A stretch of 64,000 nucleotides of DNA from Undibacterium pigrum (GCF_003201815.1 NZ_QJKB01000002.1:434001-498000); one strand, 5' to 3'. Positions 9,415-19,485 are shown, counted from the first letter of the stretch. Notes: generated by a model from the sequence alone, not told the origin. Made by a program: numbers and translations.

Positions 9415-10575
9415 ATGGATACCGCCAGCACACACCCTACTGTCACTACTATCAAGCCACCTTCAGCGCCAGCTTCCTGGCAGGCGGCTATCAGGGTATT
9501 GCTGCTGAATGTATTCATCTGGACCACACTCAGCCTGATAGGTGCACTGACTTCCCTCAACGATGATTTGCGGGCAGGGGTCCAGGGAGATTTCTGGCTG
9601 ATCTTTTTAAGCTGGGGTCGCTCGGCAATTGCCCTGGCCTTGCTCAGCTATATTCTCATGTATGTGCTGACGCGTTGGCCCTGGTTTTTCAGCCGCGTCA
9701 GTCATATTGCCCTTGGTTACGTCTTGCTCCTGCTCATCGTCTTGCCAGGGCAATTATTATATGTAGGCAAGTTGTTCACCCTGGATGGCCCGCATGATAT
9801 CAACTGGGGGCAGATCGAGGCTGAGCTGCAAGTATTTGACAAGCTGGCCGCCCTGCTACGCCTTTCTTCCATCAGTGCCGTGTATTTTGCCGTGGTCGCC
9901 ATCAAGATCTGGCAGCAAAGCCAGGAGCGTGGGCAGGCCTGGGCGCAGGAAAGGGCCGATGCTCTGGCCTTGCGTCTGGAACTGGAACAACAAAAATCCC
10001 TGGCCCTGCGCGCACAGCTTGAACCACATTTCATGTTCAATGCCCTCAATGCCATCAGCGCCCTGGTGATTTCAGACAGCAAGGATGTGGCTCTGGATGG
10101 CATACATGGCCTCAGTGAGTTATTGCGCTATGCCCTGGCGGCGGGAGACAAGAACTGGGTCAGGTTCTCTGAGGAACTGGCCTTTGTGCAGGATTATCTG
10201 GCGCTGCAGCGTCTGCGCTATGGCGAACGCCTGCATATTGCGATAGAGGGCGTGGATGAGCAGGTACTCGCCTGCGATTGCCCACCCCTGCTGTTACAGC
10301 CACTGATAGAAAACGCTCTGAGACATGATCTGGATTGCCATGAAGAAGCCAGCGACATCCTTTGCCATTTTGAGTGCCAGTCCCAGACTTTGCTGATACG
10401 CATCAGCAATCCCCTTCATGAGGAGGCTGCTGCCAATCCCGGTGTTGGACTGGGTTTGCGCAATACCCAGGCGCGCCTGCAACTGGCTTATGGCGATGCC
10501 GCCTCCTTGCAGACAGAAACCAGCGCTGGTCGCTTTCAGGTGAGGATCAGCATGCCGGTGGCAAGAAAAGCATGA
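9415..10575 (+). CDS. LytS/YehU-type sensor histidine kinase
   Basis: Inner-membrane kinase of 386 aa with about four membrane helices in residues 25-165 and a His_kinase core. The phospho-acceptor is His205 in LEPHFMFN; the N-box is LIENALRHD and the G-box GVGLGL. The region from the catalytic His through the N-box is nearly superimposable on the kinase at 569-1747, so the two arose by duplication. The membrane part is more diverged, suggesting different inputs. The cognate LytTR regulator starts ten bases after the stop. Confidence 0.92.
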   Translation: MDTASTHPTVTTIKPPSAPASWQAAIRVLLLNVFIWTTLSLIGALTSLNDDLRAGVQGDFWLIFLSWGRSAIALALLSYILMYVLTRWPWFFSRVSHIALGYVLLLLIVLPGQLLYVGKLFTLDGPHDINWGQIEAELQVFDKLAALLRLSSISAVYFAVVAIKIWQQSQERGQAWAQERADALALRLELEQQKSLALRAQLEPHFMFNALNAISALVISDSKDVALDGIHGLSELLRYALAAGDKNWVRFSEELAFVQDYLALQRLRYGERLHIAIEGVDEQVLACDCPPLLLQPLIENALRHDLDCHEEASDILCHFECQSQTLLIRISNPLHEEAAANPGVGLGLRNTQARLQLAYGDAASLQTETSAGRFQVRISMPVARKA

Positions 10576-10585
10576 GAGTCGCGGG

Positions 10586-11359
10586 ATGACAGCCACTATC
10601 CGCAGCATCATCGTCGATGATGAAGAACATGCGCGCATCACCTTGCGCTATGCCTTGAGCAAATTTCCTGAATGGACAGTGCTGGCCGAGCTGAAAAATG
10701 CTGCCACTGCCCGTGAATACCTGGCGCAATATGCCGTTGATGTGGTGTTTCTTGATATACAAATGCCCAAAGAGTCAGGTCTGGAACTGGTGCAAAACCT
10801 GCTTGAACAAGGCAAGCCGCCACTCATCATCTTTGTCACCGCCTACAATGCCCATGCGATTGATGCCTTTGACTTGCATGCCCTGGATTACCTGCTCAAG
10901 CCCTTCAACGCAGAACGTTTTGCCAAAACCCTGGCAAGAGCCAGGGAAATGCTGGACCTGACCCGCCCTCCTGCATATGGCCAGGCCCTGGCAGCCTGCC
11001 TGGCCTCAGGCCTGCAAGCAACTTACCCGCGACAGGTGACGGTCAGGTCTATTGGCGAAATGGAAAGTATTTTGCTCTCTGAGGTCTACTGGATGGGGGC
11101 GGCGGGCAATTATGTAGAGTTACATCTGGACAGGCGCGTAGTCTTGCACAGGGTAGCTTTAAGCAAGCTGGAAGAATATCTCGACCCCAGGCAATTTGTG
11201 CGGGTACACAGAAGCGTCATCGTCAGGGCAGACCAGCCTGCTCATTTGCAGGTGCTGGGAAATGGCGGTTATCAATTAAGCCTGCGGAATGGTGCAGAGG
11301 TACCTGTCAGCAAGAATTATGTCGAGATTGTCCGTCAATTATTACTCAACCCGGTCTGA
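10586..11359 (+). CDS. LytTR-family response regulator
   Basis: DNA-binding response regulator of 257 aa paired with the preceding kinase. The receiver has acidic residues 11-13, phospho-acceptor Asp57 in FLDIQMP and the conserved Lys in LLKPF. A linker precedes a complete LytTR domain (about 150-255) with GAAGNYVELH and FVRVHRSVIV motifs. An ATG at 10572 is followed by an in-frame stop, which fixes the start at 10586. LytTR regulators bind paired direct repeats about 21 bases apart; I did not identify such a site with confidence upstream of either pair. Confidence 0.93.
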   Translation: MTATIRSIIVDDEEHARITLRYALSKFPEWTVLAELKNAATAREYLAQYAVDVVFLDIQMPKESGLELVQNLLEQGKPPLIIFVTAYNAHAIDAFDLHALDYLLKPFNAERFAKTLARAREMLDLTRPPAYGQALAACLASGLQATYPRQVTVRSIGEMESILLSEVYWMGAAGNYVELHLDRRVVLHRVALSKLEEYLDPRQFVRVHRSVIVRADQPAHLQVLGNGGYQLSLRNGAEVPVSKNYVEIVRQLLLNPV

Positions 11360-11631
11360 GCTTAATGGCAGCAGGCATACCAAATGTTAGCCTATGCAAA
11401 CAATACGCAAACAATGGCGGTGCAAAAAATTTCAGCGTCTTCCTGAACTTAGCACCGCTATTTGGGTCTGAATTCCCGTAATACAAGCAAGTCTGTTTGC
11501 ATTTCAATCCGCCAAATCAGCATTTCATCCATAAAAAAGTGCACTTCAAAACCTGGGTGATTGAACTGGACAAGACTATAGGGAATACTTCCTCATCCAA
11601 TTTCCCCAAACCAATAGCGACAGGGACCATC

Positions 11632-12816
11632 ATGTTACGTAAAACTCTACTTGTTCTTGCCATTGCTTCTGCCCTGGCAGCCTGCAGCAAAGACAAAGCC
11701 ACAGAAAAAGCCAGTGCCAGCTCCAGTGCCAGCGCTACAGCAGACAAGGGTGATGCCAAAGACAAGAAAGACAAGGCTCCCGTCAAGCTGGTGATCGCGC
11801 CTGAAGACGTGTTGACAGTACAAAGCAATGCCCTGGCATCCGGCCCGGTAGTGACTGGCTCGATACAGCCAGAGCGCAAGGCAGACTTGCGCGCCGAAGT
11901 GGGGGCAGTGGTTTTACAAGTATTGAAAGAGAATGGTGATGTCGTCAAACGTGGCGATGTCCTCGTCAAGCTCGATGAAACCTCTATCCGTGACAATCTC
12001 AACTCTGCCGAAGACGCAGCCCGCAATGCTGCCCTGGCGCTGGACCAGTCTGACCGTGCACTGCAACGCCTGAAAACCTTGCGTGCCTCAGGCATGACTT
12101 CCCTGCAGGCCCTTGATGATGCTGAAGTACGCCGCAACAGCGCCCAGAGTGAATTGTCTGCTTCCAGAGCACGCGCCGTGGTGGCCCGCCAGCAATTGCA
12201 GCGTACCGTCGTGCGCGCCCCGTTTGATGGCGTTGTCAGTGAACGCAAGGTATCGGCTGGTGATACTGCTGCCATAGGCAAGGAACTGGTCAAGGTCATA
12301 GACCCGACCAGCATGCGCTTTGCTGGTCGTGTATCTACCGACAAGATCGCCCTGGTCAAGGTGGGCCAGCCTGTGGGTTTCCGTATCAATGGTTACGCTG
12401 GACAGGAATTCCGTGGCAAGGTCACCCGGGTAGACCCGGCCGCCAATGATGTTACCCGCCAGGTAGAAGTGCTGGTGGCCTTTGCCGACAGCAATCAGCC
12501 GCGTGTATCCGGCCTGTATGCAGAAGGCAATATAGAAGCAGCGATGGTCAGTGCCCTGATGCTGCCAGAAGCAGCGGTCATCAAATCTGGTGACAAGACT
12601 TATGCATGGAAAGTTGCAGGCAAGACCCTGAGCAAGGTTGACCTGCAAATCGGCAAACGCGACCAGCGTACAGGTAATTATGAAATCCGCAGTGGTCTGG
12701 CAGCAGGTGATGTCGTCATGCGCAGCCCCAGCTCCAGTTTCAAGGATGGTCAGAACATAGAACTGGCTGCTGCCAAAGTGGCAGTGGCTGATGCGACTCC
12801 AGCGCAAGGAAAATAA
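11632..12816 (+). CDS. RND efflux system periplasmic adaptor lipoprotein (membrane fusion protein)
   Basis: AcrA/MexE-like adaptor, 394 aa. The N terminus is a lipoprotein signal ending in the lipobox ALAAC, followed by a Lys/Ala/Ser-rich low-complexity linker. Next come the beta-barrel/lipoyl halves (LRAEVGAVVLQV, then VVRAPFDGVVSE) bracketing an alpha-helical hairpin (residues about 120-185). The ATG at 11632 is chosen over an in-frame ATG at 11497 because the signal peptide begins there. The pump gene follows two bases after the stop. No outer-membrane TolC-type gene is in the operon, so a channel encoded elsewhere must be recruited. Confidence 0.93.
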   Translation: MLRKTLLVLAIASALAACSKDKATEKASASSSASATADKGDAKDKKDKAPVKLVIAPEDVLTVQSNALASGPVVTGSIQPERKADLRAEVGAVVLQVLKENGDVVKRGDVLVKLDETSIRDNLNSAEDAARNAALALDQSDRALQRLKTLRASGMTSLQALDDAEVRRNSAQSELSASRARAVVARQQLQRTVVRAPFDGVVSERKVSAGDTAAIGKELVKVIDPTSMRFAGRVSTDKIALVKVGQPVGFRINGYAGQEFRGKVTRVDPAANDVTRQVEVLVAFADSNQPRVSGLYAEGNIEAAMVSALMLPEAAVIKSGDKTYAWKVAGKTLSKVDLQIGKRDQRTGNYEIRSGLAAGDVVMRSPSSSFKDGQNIELAAAKVAVADATPAQGK

Positions 12817-12818
12817 GC

Positions 12819-15800
12819 ATGTTTTTATCTGACTTCAGTATCAAAAAGCCGACTGCGACCATCGTTCTGATCGTCGCCCTCATGGCTTTGGGTTTGCTGG
12901 CACTCAGCAAACTGCGCGTCAACCAGAACCCTGACGTCGAAGTGCCGGGCTTGTCGGTGATTATTACTTATCCTGGTGCTTCACCGGATACGGTAGAACG
13001 CGAAATCATCAATCGCCTGGAAAAATCATTGCAGGCAGTGGCTGGTGTGCAGGAAGTCTGGGCCACGGCATCAGAAAACAGTGGCCGCTTCGATATGCGT
13101 TTCAGCTTCAAGAAAAACATGATCGAGGCTTCGGATGAGGTCCGCAATGTCATCTCTGGCCTGCGCTATAAAATGCCGACAGAAATGCGCGAACCCATGA
13201 TACGTCGCTGGGACCCGGGTTCACAGCCCATCGTCAACATGGCCCTGTCGTCCAACAAGCAGAGCCATGCCGAGATTTCACGCCTGGCAGAAGATACCCT
13301 GGCCGACAAATTGCGCAGCATCCCTGGCGTGGCGACGGTAGAGGTGACGGGTTCCTTGAAACGTGAATTGTCAGTACTGTTGCGTGCAGAAAAACTGCGT
13401 GAATTCAATGTCTCGGTTGGTGAAGTCGTCAGTGCCCTGCGCAACCAGAATACCAATGCCCCGGTAGGCAAGATACGCGGTACGCTGGATGAAGAGAGTA
13501 TACGTCTGGTGGGCCGCATAGAATCTCCAGAAGAATTCCAGTCCATTGTTGTCAAGCGTACTGGCGACCGGATCGTTCGCCTGTCGCAAGTAGCGACCAT
13601 AGAAGACAGTTTTGCAGATAAGGATGGTCTCAGCATACGTAGTGGCAAGCCGAATGTCGGTATCTTTGTCACCCGTGCCCGTGATGCCAGTACCGTCAGC
13701 GTCGCAAAAGCTGTCAATGATAAAGTGGAAGAGATCAATAAGGAACTTGAGAAAACACAGCCGGGCACCAAGCTGGAAGTCACCCGTGATGGCGGCAAGG
13801 ATGCACAACGCAGCCTCAATAATGTGATTGAATCCCTGGTACTGGGCGCTGGCCTGACCATCTTCGTGGTATATGCCTTCTTGAATTCCTGGCGTTCCAC
13901 CCTGATCACTGCTCTGAGTTTACCCACCTCGGTGATTGCGGCTTTCATTGCAGTTTGGCTGTGTGGTTTCACGCTTAACTTCATGACCCTGCTGGGCCTG
14001 TCGCTGGCGATTGGTGTGCTGATTGATGATGCGATCGTAGTGCGGGAAAACATCGTGCGCCATATGCAAAATGGCTCAGACCGTCGCACTGCTGCACTCG
14101 AAGGTACGGCAGAAATTGGTCTGGCTGTAGCCGCAACCACCTTCTCCATCATTGCAGTATTTATTCCTGTGGCCTTCATGCCTGGCATGCCGGGTGAATG
14201 GTTCCGTCCTTTTGCCTTGACCGTAGCTTGCTCGGTACTGGTCAGCCTGGGTATCTCGTTCACGCTTGACCCTATGCTGTCAGCATACTGGGGTGACCCA
14301 CCAGATCATCATACTGCGCCCAAGAAAGGTATCAGCAAGGTACTGGCACGTTTCAATGACTGGTTTGATCATCAGTCTGACCGTTACGGCAATGTGATTG
14401 CCTGGGCTCTGCATCACCGTCGTTCCATGGGCGCGATTGCCATGGTGAGCCTGGTGGTAGCATTGGGTGTGCAAGTCAAATGGGGTGGCACCAGCTTCTT
14501 GCCGGCTTCAGACTCTGGCAACCTGATGATCACTGTGCGCACACCGGCTTCTTCTTCACTGGAATATGCACGCCTGAAAATGGAAAGGGCTGCAGAAATC
14601 GCCCGCACCCTGCCAGAAACCAAGGAAACCAATAGCAATATCACCCCTGCCGGTGGCCGTATTTATGTCGATATCGGCAAGCGTACAGAACGCAAGCGCG
14701 GTGCCAAGGAAATCGCAGCAGAATTGCGTGAAAAAGTTCGTGTACTGGTTGGTGCTGAATATGTGGTGCTGGATGACCTTAACAATGGCGCACAAAAACC
14801 GGTACAGATAGAATTCACCGGCCCGGATTCACGCAAGCTGCTGGAAATTACCAGTGCCTACATGGACAAATTACGCCAGGTGCCAGGTGCGGTCGACGTC
14901 GGTTTGTCTGAGCAAGATCCGAAAAAGGAACTGAAGATAGAACTCAATCGTGGCCTCGCCAATTCCATGGGTATTTCTTCCAATGATGCTGCACAGGCCT
15001 TGCGTGTTGCCTTTGCCGGTATCGAGGTGGGTGACTGGGTAGACCCGACTGGCGAGACCCGTGATGTGGCAGTGCGCCTGCATCCTGATGACCGCGTCAG
15101 CAAGGAAAACATAGAGCGTCTGCCTATCGCAGTCTCTGGTACCAGCCAGATGGTGCCTCTCGATCAGATCGCCACCATCACCATGGGCAAGGGGCCATCA
15201 GGTATTGAACATGCCAATGGCAAACGCACGATTACCGTATCTGCCAATGCTCAGGGACGTTCGAATGGTGAAGTGATTGATGATGCCATGAAGCTGGCCA
15301 AGTCTTTTGATTATCCGCCTGGCTATGGTTTGTCACTCGGTGGTTCCGGTCAGGATCAGCAAGAAGTATTTGGTGCCATGCTGATCGCACTTTTGTCCGG
15401 CATAGGTTTGATGTATCTGATACTTGTGATACAGTTCGGCTCCTTCACGGCTCCGCTGGCGGTCATGCTGTCCTTGCCGCTGTCATTGATAGGTGTCGTA
15501 CTGTCCTTGCTGGTAACAGGTAGTACCCTGAACCTGATGAGCTTTATCGGCATCATCATGCTCATGGGCCTTGTTGCAAAGAATGCGATTCTCTTGCTTG
15601 ATGCAGCTCGCAAGCAAGAGGCCGAAGGCTATGACCGTGAAGAGGCATTGATGCATGCAGGCCGTGTACGTCTGCGCCCTATCCTGATGACCACCTTTGC
15701 ATTGATTGCAGGTATGTTGCCAGTGGCGCTGGGCCTGGGTGAGGGTGGTGAGTTCTATCGCCCTCTGGCGATTGCAATTATCGGTGGCACCATTACATCG

Positions 15801-16058
15801 ACGATTCTGACCTTGCTGGTTGTGCCAACTTTCTATGACAGCATAGAAATATCACGTGACCGCATGATGGCAAAAATGCGCAGACGTATGGAAGTACGCA
15901 ATCCTCTGATCGCATTTTGCATGACCATGCTGGAAGCCATATTTACCTTGCTGTGTGTGCGATTTATTTATCGCATGGTGATGAAACTTTTTGGCATCGT
16001 CACTGGTCGAAACCGTAGATCGCATGCAGCATTGAATATCAAGGCTGAAAATGCCTGA
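12819..16058 (+). CDS. RND-family efflux pump, inner-membrane permease
   Basis: AcrB/MexF-like proton-driven exporter of 1079 aa, within the normal range. The FSIKKPTATIV start, the large periplasmic loops after TM1 and TM7, the TM4 Asp-Asp pair in GVLIDDAIVV and the Lys in GLVAKNAILL (proton relay) are all present. The adaptor gene is immediately upstream. Substrates may include hydrophobic drugs or toxic organics but cannot be inferred. A strong intrinsic terminator follows at 16171. The C-terminal tail beyond the last helix is longer and more basic (GRNRRSH) than in AcrB. Confidence 0.95.
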   Translation: MFLSDFSIKKPTATIVLIVALMALGLLALSKLRVNQNPDVEVPGLSVIITYPGASPDTVEREIINRLEKSLQAVAGVQEVWATASENSGRFDMRFSFKKNMIEASDEVRNVISGLRYKMPTEMREPMIRRWDPGSQPIVNMALSSNKQSHAEISRLAEDTLADKLRSIPGVATVEVTGSLKRELSVLLRAEKLREFNVSVGEVVSALRNQNTNAPVGKIRGTLDEESIRLVGRIESPEEFQSIVVKRTGDRIVRLSQVATIEDSFADKDGLSIRSGKPNVGIFVTRARDASTVSVAKAVNDKVEEINKELEKTQPGTKLEVTRDGGKDAQRSLNNVIESLVLGAGLTIFVVYAFLNSWRSTLITALSLPTSVIAAFIAVWLCGFTLNFMTLLGLSLAIGVLIDDAIVVRENIVRHMQNGSDRRTAALEGTAEIGLAVAATTFSIIAVFIPVAFMPGMPGEWFRPFALTVACSVLVSLGISFTLDPMLSAYWGDPPDHHTAPKKGISKVLARFNDWFDHQSDRYGNVIAWALHHRRSMGAIAMVSLVVALGVQVKWGGTSFLPASDSGNLMITVRTPASSSLEYARLKMERAAEIARTLPETKETNSNITPAGGRIYVDIGKRTERKRGAKEIAAELREKVRVLVGAEYVVLDDLNNGAQKPVQIEFTGPDSRKLLEITSAYMDKLRQVPGAVDVGLSEQDPKKELKIELNRGLANSMGISSNDAAQALRVAFAGIEVGDWVDPTGETRDVAVRLHPDDRVSKENIERLPIAVSGTSQMVPLDQIATITMGKGPSGIEHANGKRTITVSANAQGRSNGEVIDDAMKLAKSFDYPPGYGLSLGGSGQDQQEVFGAMLIALLSGIGLMYLILVIQFGSFTAPLAVMLSLPLSLIGVVLSLLVTGSTLNLMSFIGIIMLMGLVAKNAILLLDAARKQEAEGYDREEALMHAGRVRLRPILMTTFALIAGMLPVALGLGEGGEFYRPLAIAIIGGTITSTILTLLVVPTFYDSIEISRDRMMAKMRRRMEVRNPLIAFCMTMLEAIFTLLCVRFIYRMVMKLFGIVTGRNRRSHAALNIKAENA

Positions 16059-16170
16059 AGAATATGGCAGAGAAATCTGAACAAACATAGCTAAGAATAG
16101 TAAAGAATTGTAGTAGTAACGCTTCCCTCTTGCTGATAAGACCCATTGTTCTCTGGTCAGCAATTTTGAC

Positions 16171-16205
16171 AGCCTGCGCAACGAGGTGTGCGCAGGCTTT
16201 TTTTT
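16171..16205 (+). terminator. Intrinsic terminator of the RND operon
   Basis: A perfect 10-bp stem (16171-16180 pairing with 16189-16198), an 8-base loop, and a run of eight T at 16198-16205. It lies 113 bases after the pump stop codon. Confidence 0.9.
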
Positions 16206-16227
16206 ATGGGCAATCAGAACATTCAAT

Positions 16228-16257
16228 AAAAAAGCCTGCAGATTTTGTCTGCAGGCT
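16228..16257 (-). terminator. Intrinsic terminator of the S41 protease gene
   Basis: A perfect 10-bp stem (16233-16242 with 16248-16257) around a 5-base loop, with an A-run at 16228-16233 that reads as a U-tract on the minus strand. It sits just past the stop of the minus-strand gene at 16284. Confidence 0.85.
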
Positions 16258-16283
16258 ACAGGCTGCCAGCGCAAAGCAAGGAC

Positions 16284-17813
16284 TTACTTGCGTTTGACCA
16301 GGTCGTTCTCCACAATTTTCTGGAAACTGCTGACAGACCATACCAGATCGGTCGCTACGATAGCTGGTTGGTAAACCTGACCAGCTAACCTTGGCCGGTT
16401 GACATACACCTTGTTGGGAATGACGGCGCTGGCCAGGCCCGATGACAGAGGGTTCATCCTGACTTCCATATAAGTAGAATCAGCTGCGCTGGGTGCACCT
16501 ATCAGTGTGGTATTGTCAAAGCGTGTAAAGACATCCAATGCATCCAGGCAGGCGCTGGCACAATCTCCCGCCACGATGACATATACTGGCGTTTTCAGCT
16601 TTTGTGGATCAGTCGGCAGATCAGCAACAGGTTTGGCCAGCTTGTCTGTGGCACGCGCGGTTTGCTGCACATAGAAAAGTTCTTTTTTCTCCAGTGCAGC
16701 CTGCATATTTTCACCATGCTGTTTTGCCCAGGCAGCCATGTCATTGCGATTTTCCTGGCGAAATTTTTCTGCGATGTCCAGTATGAACCGGGTATTACCC
16801 TGTGAAGCGCGCCACCAGGTTTCTGTATTGGCAAAATAGGCATTCATTTGCCGGCTCACCCTGTCCTTGCCCCACAATGCTTCCGCAAATCTCCTGCTCC
16901 ATGCAGATGAGCCACCCTGGTTATGCCGCAAGTCGATGACGATGGCGTCTGCATTCAAGGCCCGTTCACGGTGCTCCAGAATGTCTTGCGTCATGTCTTC
17001 ATAGGTCTTTCTTTCTTCAGCATTGGGCTGGAAGGTGGGCATGGCAAACCACAATAAATTTTTTCTGGGTTCGCTGATACCAAGTGCTAATTTCTCCCCA
17101 GCGTAGGCTGATTTTGCCCAGTTAAAAAATACCTGGTTCTGGTCTTGCCATTGCAGGGCGTGCGTAGTGGTCTTCCCCTGATACGCAAATTGGCATGCCT
17201 TGGGCAAAGTGATGAAAGGATTGCTCTTGTCGACAAACAGCTCACCGCTATATACCCACCAGTGGCCAGCTTCTTCACTACGGCCCTTAAAAGAAAATAC
17301 ATTGTCTGCTATGAGCTGTTTGGCAGGCTTGCCATCACAACTGATGACTTCAGAACCTGCATCCGGTTTGCCAGCTTCGGCGGCATACACATACAAGCCC
17401 TTGTCACGCCAGACAGTGATGAAGCCAGGCCAGCGTGCAGCTGGAGCAGTTGATGCAGGGAAGGTCGTCCTGGCACCAGCATGACCATCATGTATGCTGA
17501 CATTGAAGCGATTCAGGACAGCAGAATAAGTTGCGGCATCTTTGACCTGGTCGGCAAGTGCTAGCGCATTGTCGCGTGCCTGATCCAGGTGTTTTTTAAA
17601 GCCGGGATTTTGCCTGTCATAGGTACCCGGATGATTATCCAGTGTGACTTGATACGCTTCATTGATATCCTGCCTGCTGGCCTTGGCCCAGGCTGCTGCC
17701 GTATCTGGCAAATTCGGGCTGCTAGTCTGAGCAGGCGCACCACTGCAATATGCTGCAGTGGTGAGTGCTGTCATTAATACGCTGTATTTGAAGCGTAAAG
17801 AAGGTTTTTTCAT
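16284..17813 (-). CDS. S41-like (C-terminal processing) peptidase, exported, copy 2 of tandem pair
   Basis: Exported protein of 509 aa with a signal peptide ending near residue 29 (GAPAQ). The C-terminal half has the S41/tail-specific protease features: VIDLRHNQGGSS, the nucleophile region GDCASACLDALD with the putative catalytic Ser, and LIGAPSAADSTYMEVR downstream. No PDZ domain is obvious, which is atypical of CtpA. The neighbouring gene at 17885 is a close paralogue with matching length and motif positions. Both probably act in the periplasm; the substrates are unknown. This gene has its own terminator at 16228-16257. Confidence 0.82.
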   Translation of the reverse strand: MKKPSLRFKYSVLMTALTTAAYCSGAPAQTSSPNLPDTAAAWAKASRQDINEAYQVTLDNHPGTYDRQNPGFKKHLDQARDNALALADQVKDAATYSAVLNRFNVSIHDGHAGARTTFPASTAPAARWPGFITVWRDKGLYVYAAEAGKPDAGSEVISCDGKPAKQLIADNVFSFKGRSEEAGHWWVYSGELFVDKSNPFITLPKACQFAYQGKTTTHALQWQDQNQVFFNWAKSAYAGEKLALGISEPRKNLLWFAMPTFQPNAEERKTYEDMTQDILEHRERALNADAIVIDLRHNQGGSSAWSRRFAEALWGKDRVSRQMNAYFANTETWWRASQGNTRFILDIAEKFRQENRNDMAAWAKQHGENMQAALEKKELFYVQQTARATDKLAKPVADLPTDPQKLKTPVYVIVAGDCASACLDALDVFTRFDNTTLIGAPSAADSTYMEVRMNPLSSGLASAVIPNKVYVNRPRLAGQVYQPAIVATDLVWSVSSFQKIVENDLVKRK

Positions 17814-17884
17814 TGTCTGCTATCTCCATTGATTTTGTATGAAGGTACAGACATATCCAAAGATTGATTGGTTCAGCTGACTAA

Positions 17885-19438
17885 TTATTTTCCTGAAGAT
17901 TTTTTTGAGGCAGAAGTGTTAAGATCGTTTTCCACTACCGCCAGAAAATTATTGATGGACCAGGCTACATCATTCACCGTGATGGCGGGTAAATAAATCT
18001 GGCCGGCAGCCCTGGTACGGTTGACGTATACCTTGTTGGGAATAGTCACCAGCGCCAGCCCCGATGGCACGGTCTTGCCTCTGACTTCCATATAGCTGGA
18101 ATCTGCAGAGCTGGGCGCGCCTATGAGTTTGGTATTATCAAAGCGTGTGAAGATATCCAGCGCGTCCAGACAGGCGCTGGCGCATTGACCTGGGACGATG
18201 ACATACACCGGCGTTGTCAGGCTGACCGGGTCTGCTGGCAAGCTGCCTGTGGTGGCAGTTGCTTTGGCTTCAGGCTTGAAGCCAGATGACTCAACATAAA
18301 AATATTCACCTTTGTCCAGCGCTGCCTGCATGCCTTTGGCATGTCGCTGCGCCCAGGCCGCACTGTCTTCCCGGTTCTCACTTTTAAATTGCTTTATCAG
18401 CTCTTGTACATAGCGGGTGTTATCTCTGGAGGCGCGCCACCAGACATCGGTATTGGGTGAGTAGGCCTGCATCAGGCGATTCACTCTTTCCTTGCCCCAC
18501 AAGGCACTGGCAAATTTGCGGCTCCATTCTGAAGCGCCACCCTCGTTGTCGCGCAAATCAATGACGATGGCATCTGCATGCAAGGCACGTTCGCGATGCT
18601 CAGTAATTTCCTTAGTCATTTTATTGAGGGTATCGCGCTCTGCCTGATTGGGCTGAAAGCTGGGCATAGCGACCCACAGCAGGTTTTTTCTTGGCTCTGT
18701 CAAACCCGTGGGCAGCGTTTCCCCATTGTAGGAACGTAAGCGCCAGGTTTCGAAATTGTCATTGGCAGCTTGCCAGTTGAGCGTATGTGTCAGTGTCTTG
18801 CCTTGATGGCTGAACACGCATTGTGTGGGCACTTGTACAAAAGGATTGCCGTAATCGATCAGGGCCTGTCTGGCCAGATACCACCAGTGCCCTGCCTCAT
18901 CACTGCGGCCCTTGAAGGAAAAAACATTTTCCATGATGAGTTCTTTGGCAGGCTTGCCATCACAACTGACTAGCCTGGCCCCGACAGCAGGCTGCGCTGT
19001 TTCAGAGGCATAGACATATAGCGCATCGCCACGCCAGACCGTGATAAACCCTGGCCAGCGTGCCGGTGGCGTCAGAGACGGAGGCAGCTTTGCCTGCGCA
19101 CCTGCATGACCATCATGCAAGCTGACATTGAAGCGATTGAATGCAGCCTGATAGCCTGCGGCATCTTTTACCTTGTCCGCAAGGGCCAGTGCATTGCTGC
19201 GTGCCGTATCGAGGTTTTTGCGAAAATCCGGATTATGGGGATCATGTGTGCCCGGATGATTTTCCAGGGTTTCCTGATAAGCCAGCTGCAGATCTTTTTT
19301 AAATGTTTCTGACCAGGCTGCCGGTGTCGTTGGTAAATTACTTTGCGCACTGACTGTTGCAGCTGGAACAGCCAGGCCAGCAAGGCTAAATAATGTGACG
19401 ACTGCGGTAAAAGAAAAACGATGCGCGAAATTTTTCAT
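17885..19438 (-). CDS. S41-like peptidase, exported, copy 1 of tandem pair
   Basis: Paralogue of the downstream gene, 517 aa from the ATG at 19438, which begins a clean signal peptide ending near VSAQS. An in-frame ATG at 19483 would add fifteen residues ahead of the signal and is unlikely. It shares VIDLRDNEGGASEWSR, GQCASACLDALD and LIGAPSSADSSYMEVR with its neighbour. Identity looks well over half by eye. The 71-base spacer suggests a joint transcript, though each copy could have its own promoter. The tandem arrangement indicates a local duplication followed by divergence in the N-terminal ligand-facing half. Confidence 0.82.
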   Translation of the reverse strand: MKNFAHRFSFTAVVTLFSLAGLAVPAATVSAQSNLPTTPAAWSETFKKDLQLAYQETLENHPGTHDPHNPDFRKNLDTARSNALALADKVKDAAGYQAAFNRFNVSLHDGHAGAQAKLPPSLTPPARWPGFITVWRGDALYVYASETAQPAVGARLVSCDGKPAKELIMENVFSFKGRSDEAGHWWYLARQALIDYGNPFVQVPTQCVFSHQGKTLTHTLNWQAANDNFETWRLRSYNGETLPTGLTEPRKNLLWVAMPSFQPNQAERDTLNKMTKEITEHRERALHADAIVIDLRDNEGGASEWSRKFASALWGKERVNRLMQAYSPNTDVWWRASRDNTRYVQELIKQFKSENREDSAAWAQRHAKGMQAALDKGEYFYVESSGFKPEAKATATTGSLPADPVSLTTPVYVIVPGQCASACLDALDIFTRFDNTKLIGAPSSADSSYMEVRGKTVPSGLALVTIPNKVYVNRTRAAGQIYLPAITVNDVAWSINNFLAVVENDLNTSASKKSSGK

Positions 19439-19485
19439 GTTCTTGTTTGTCCCCAAAACATAAGTGTATCTCAGGACAAACAAGA

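Noticed and set aside
8428..9435. Long antisense reading frame of 335 codons opposite the M23 peptidase gene
   Set aside because: It is a frame shadow of the peptidase gene: the product is His/Cys/Ile-rich and lacks domains, and the sense strand carries clear M23 motifs.
13166..14263. Antisense reading frame of 365 codons inside the RND pump gene
   Set aside because: It mirrors a well-conserved AcrB-type coding region and has the Ser/Arg/Thr-rich composition of a shadow frame.
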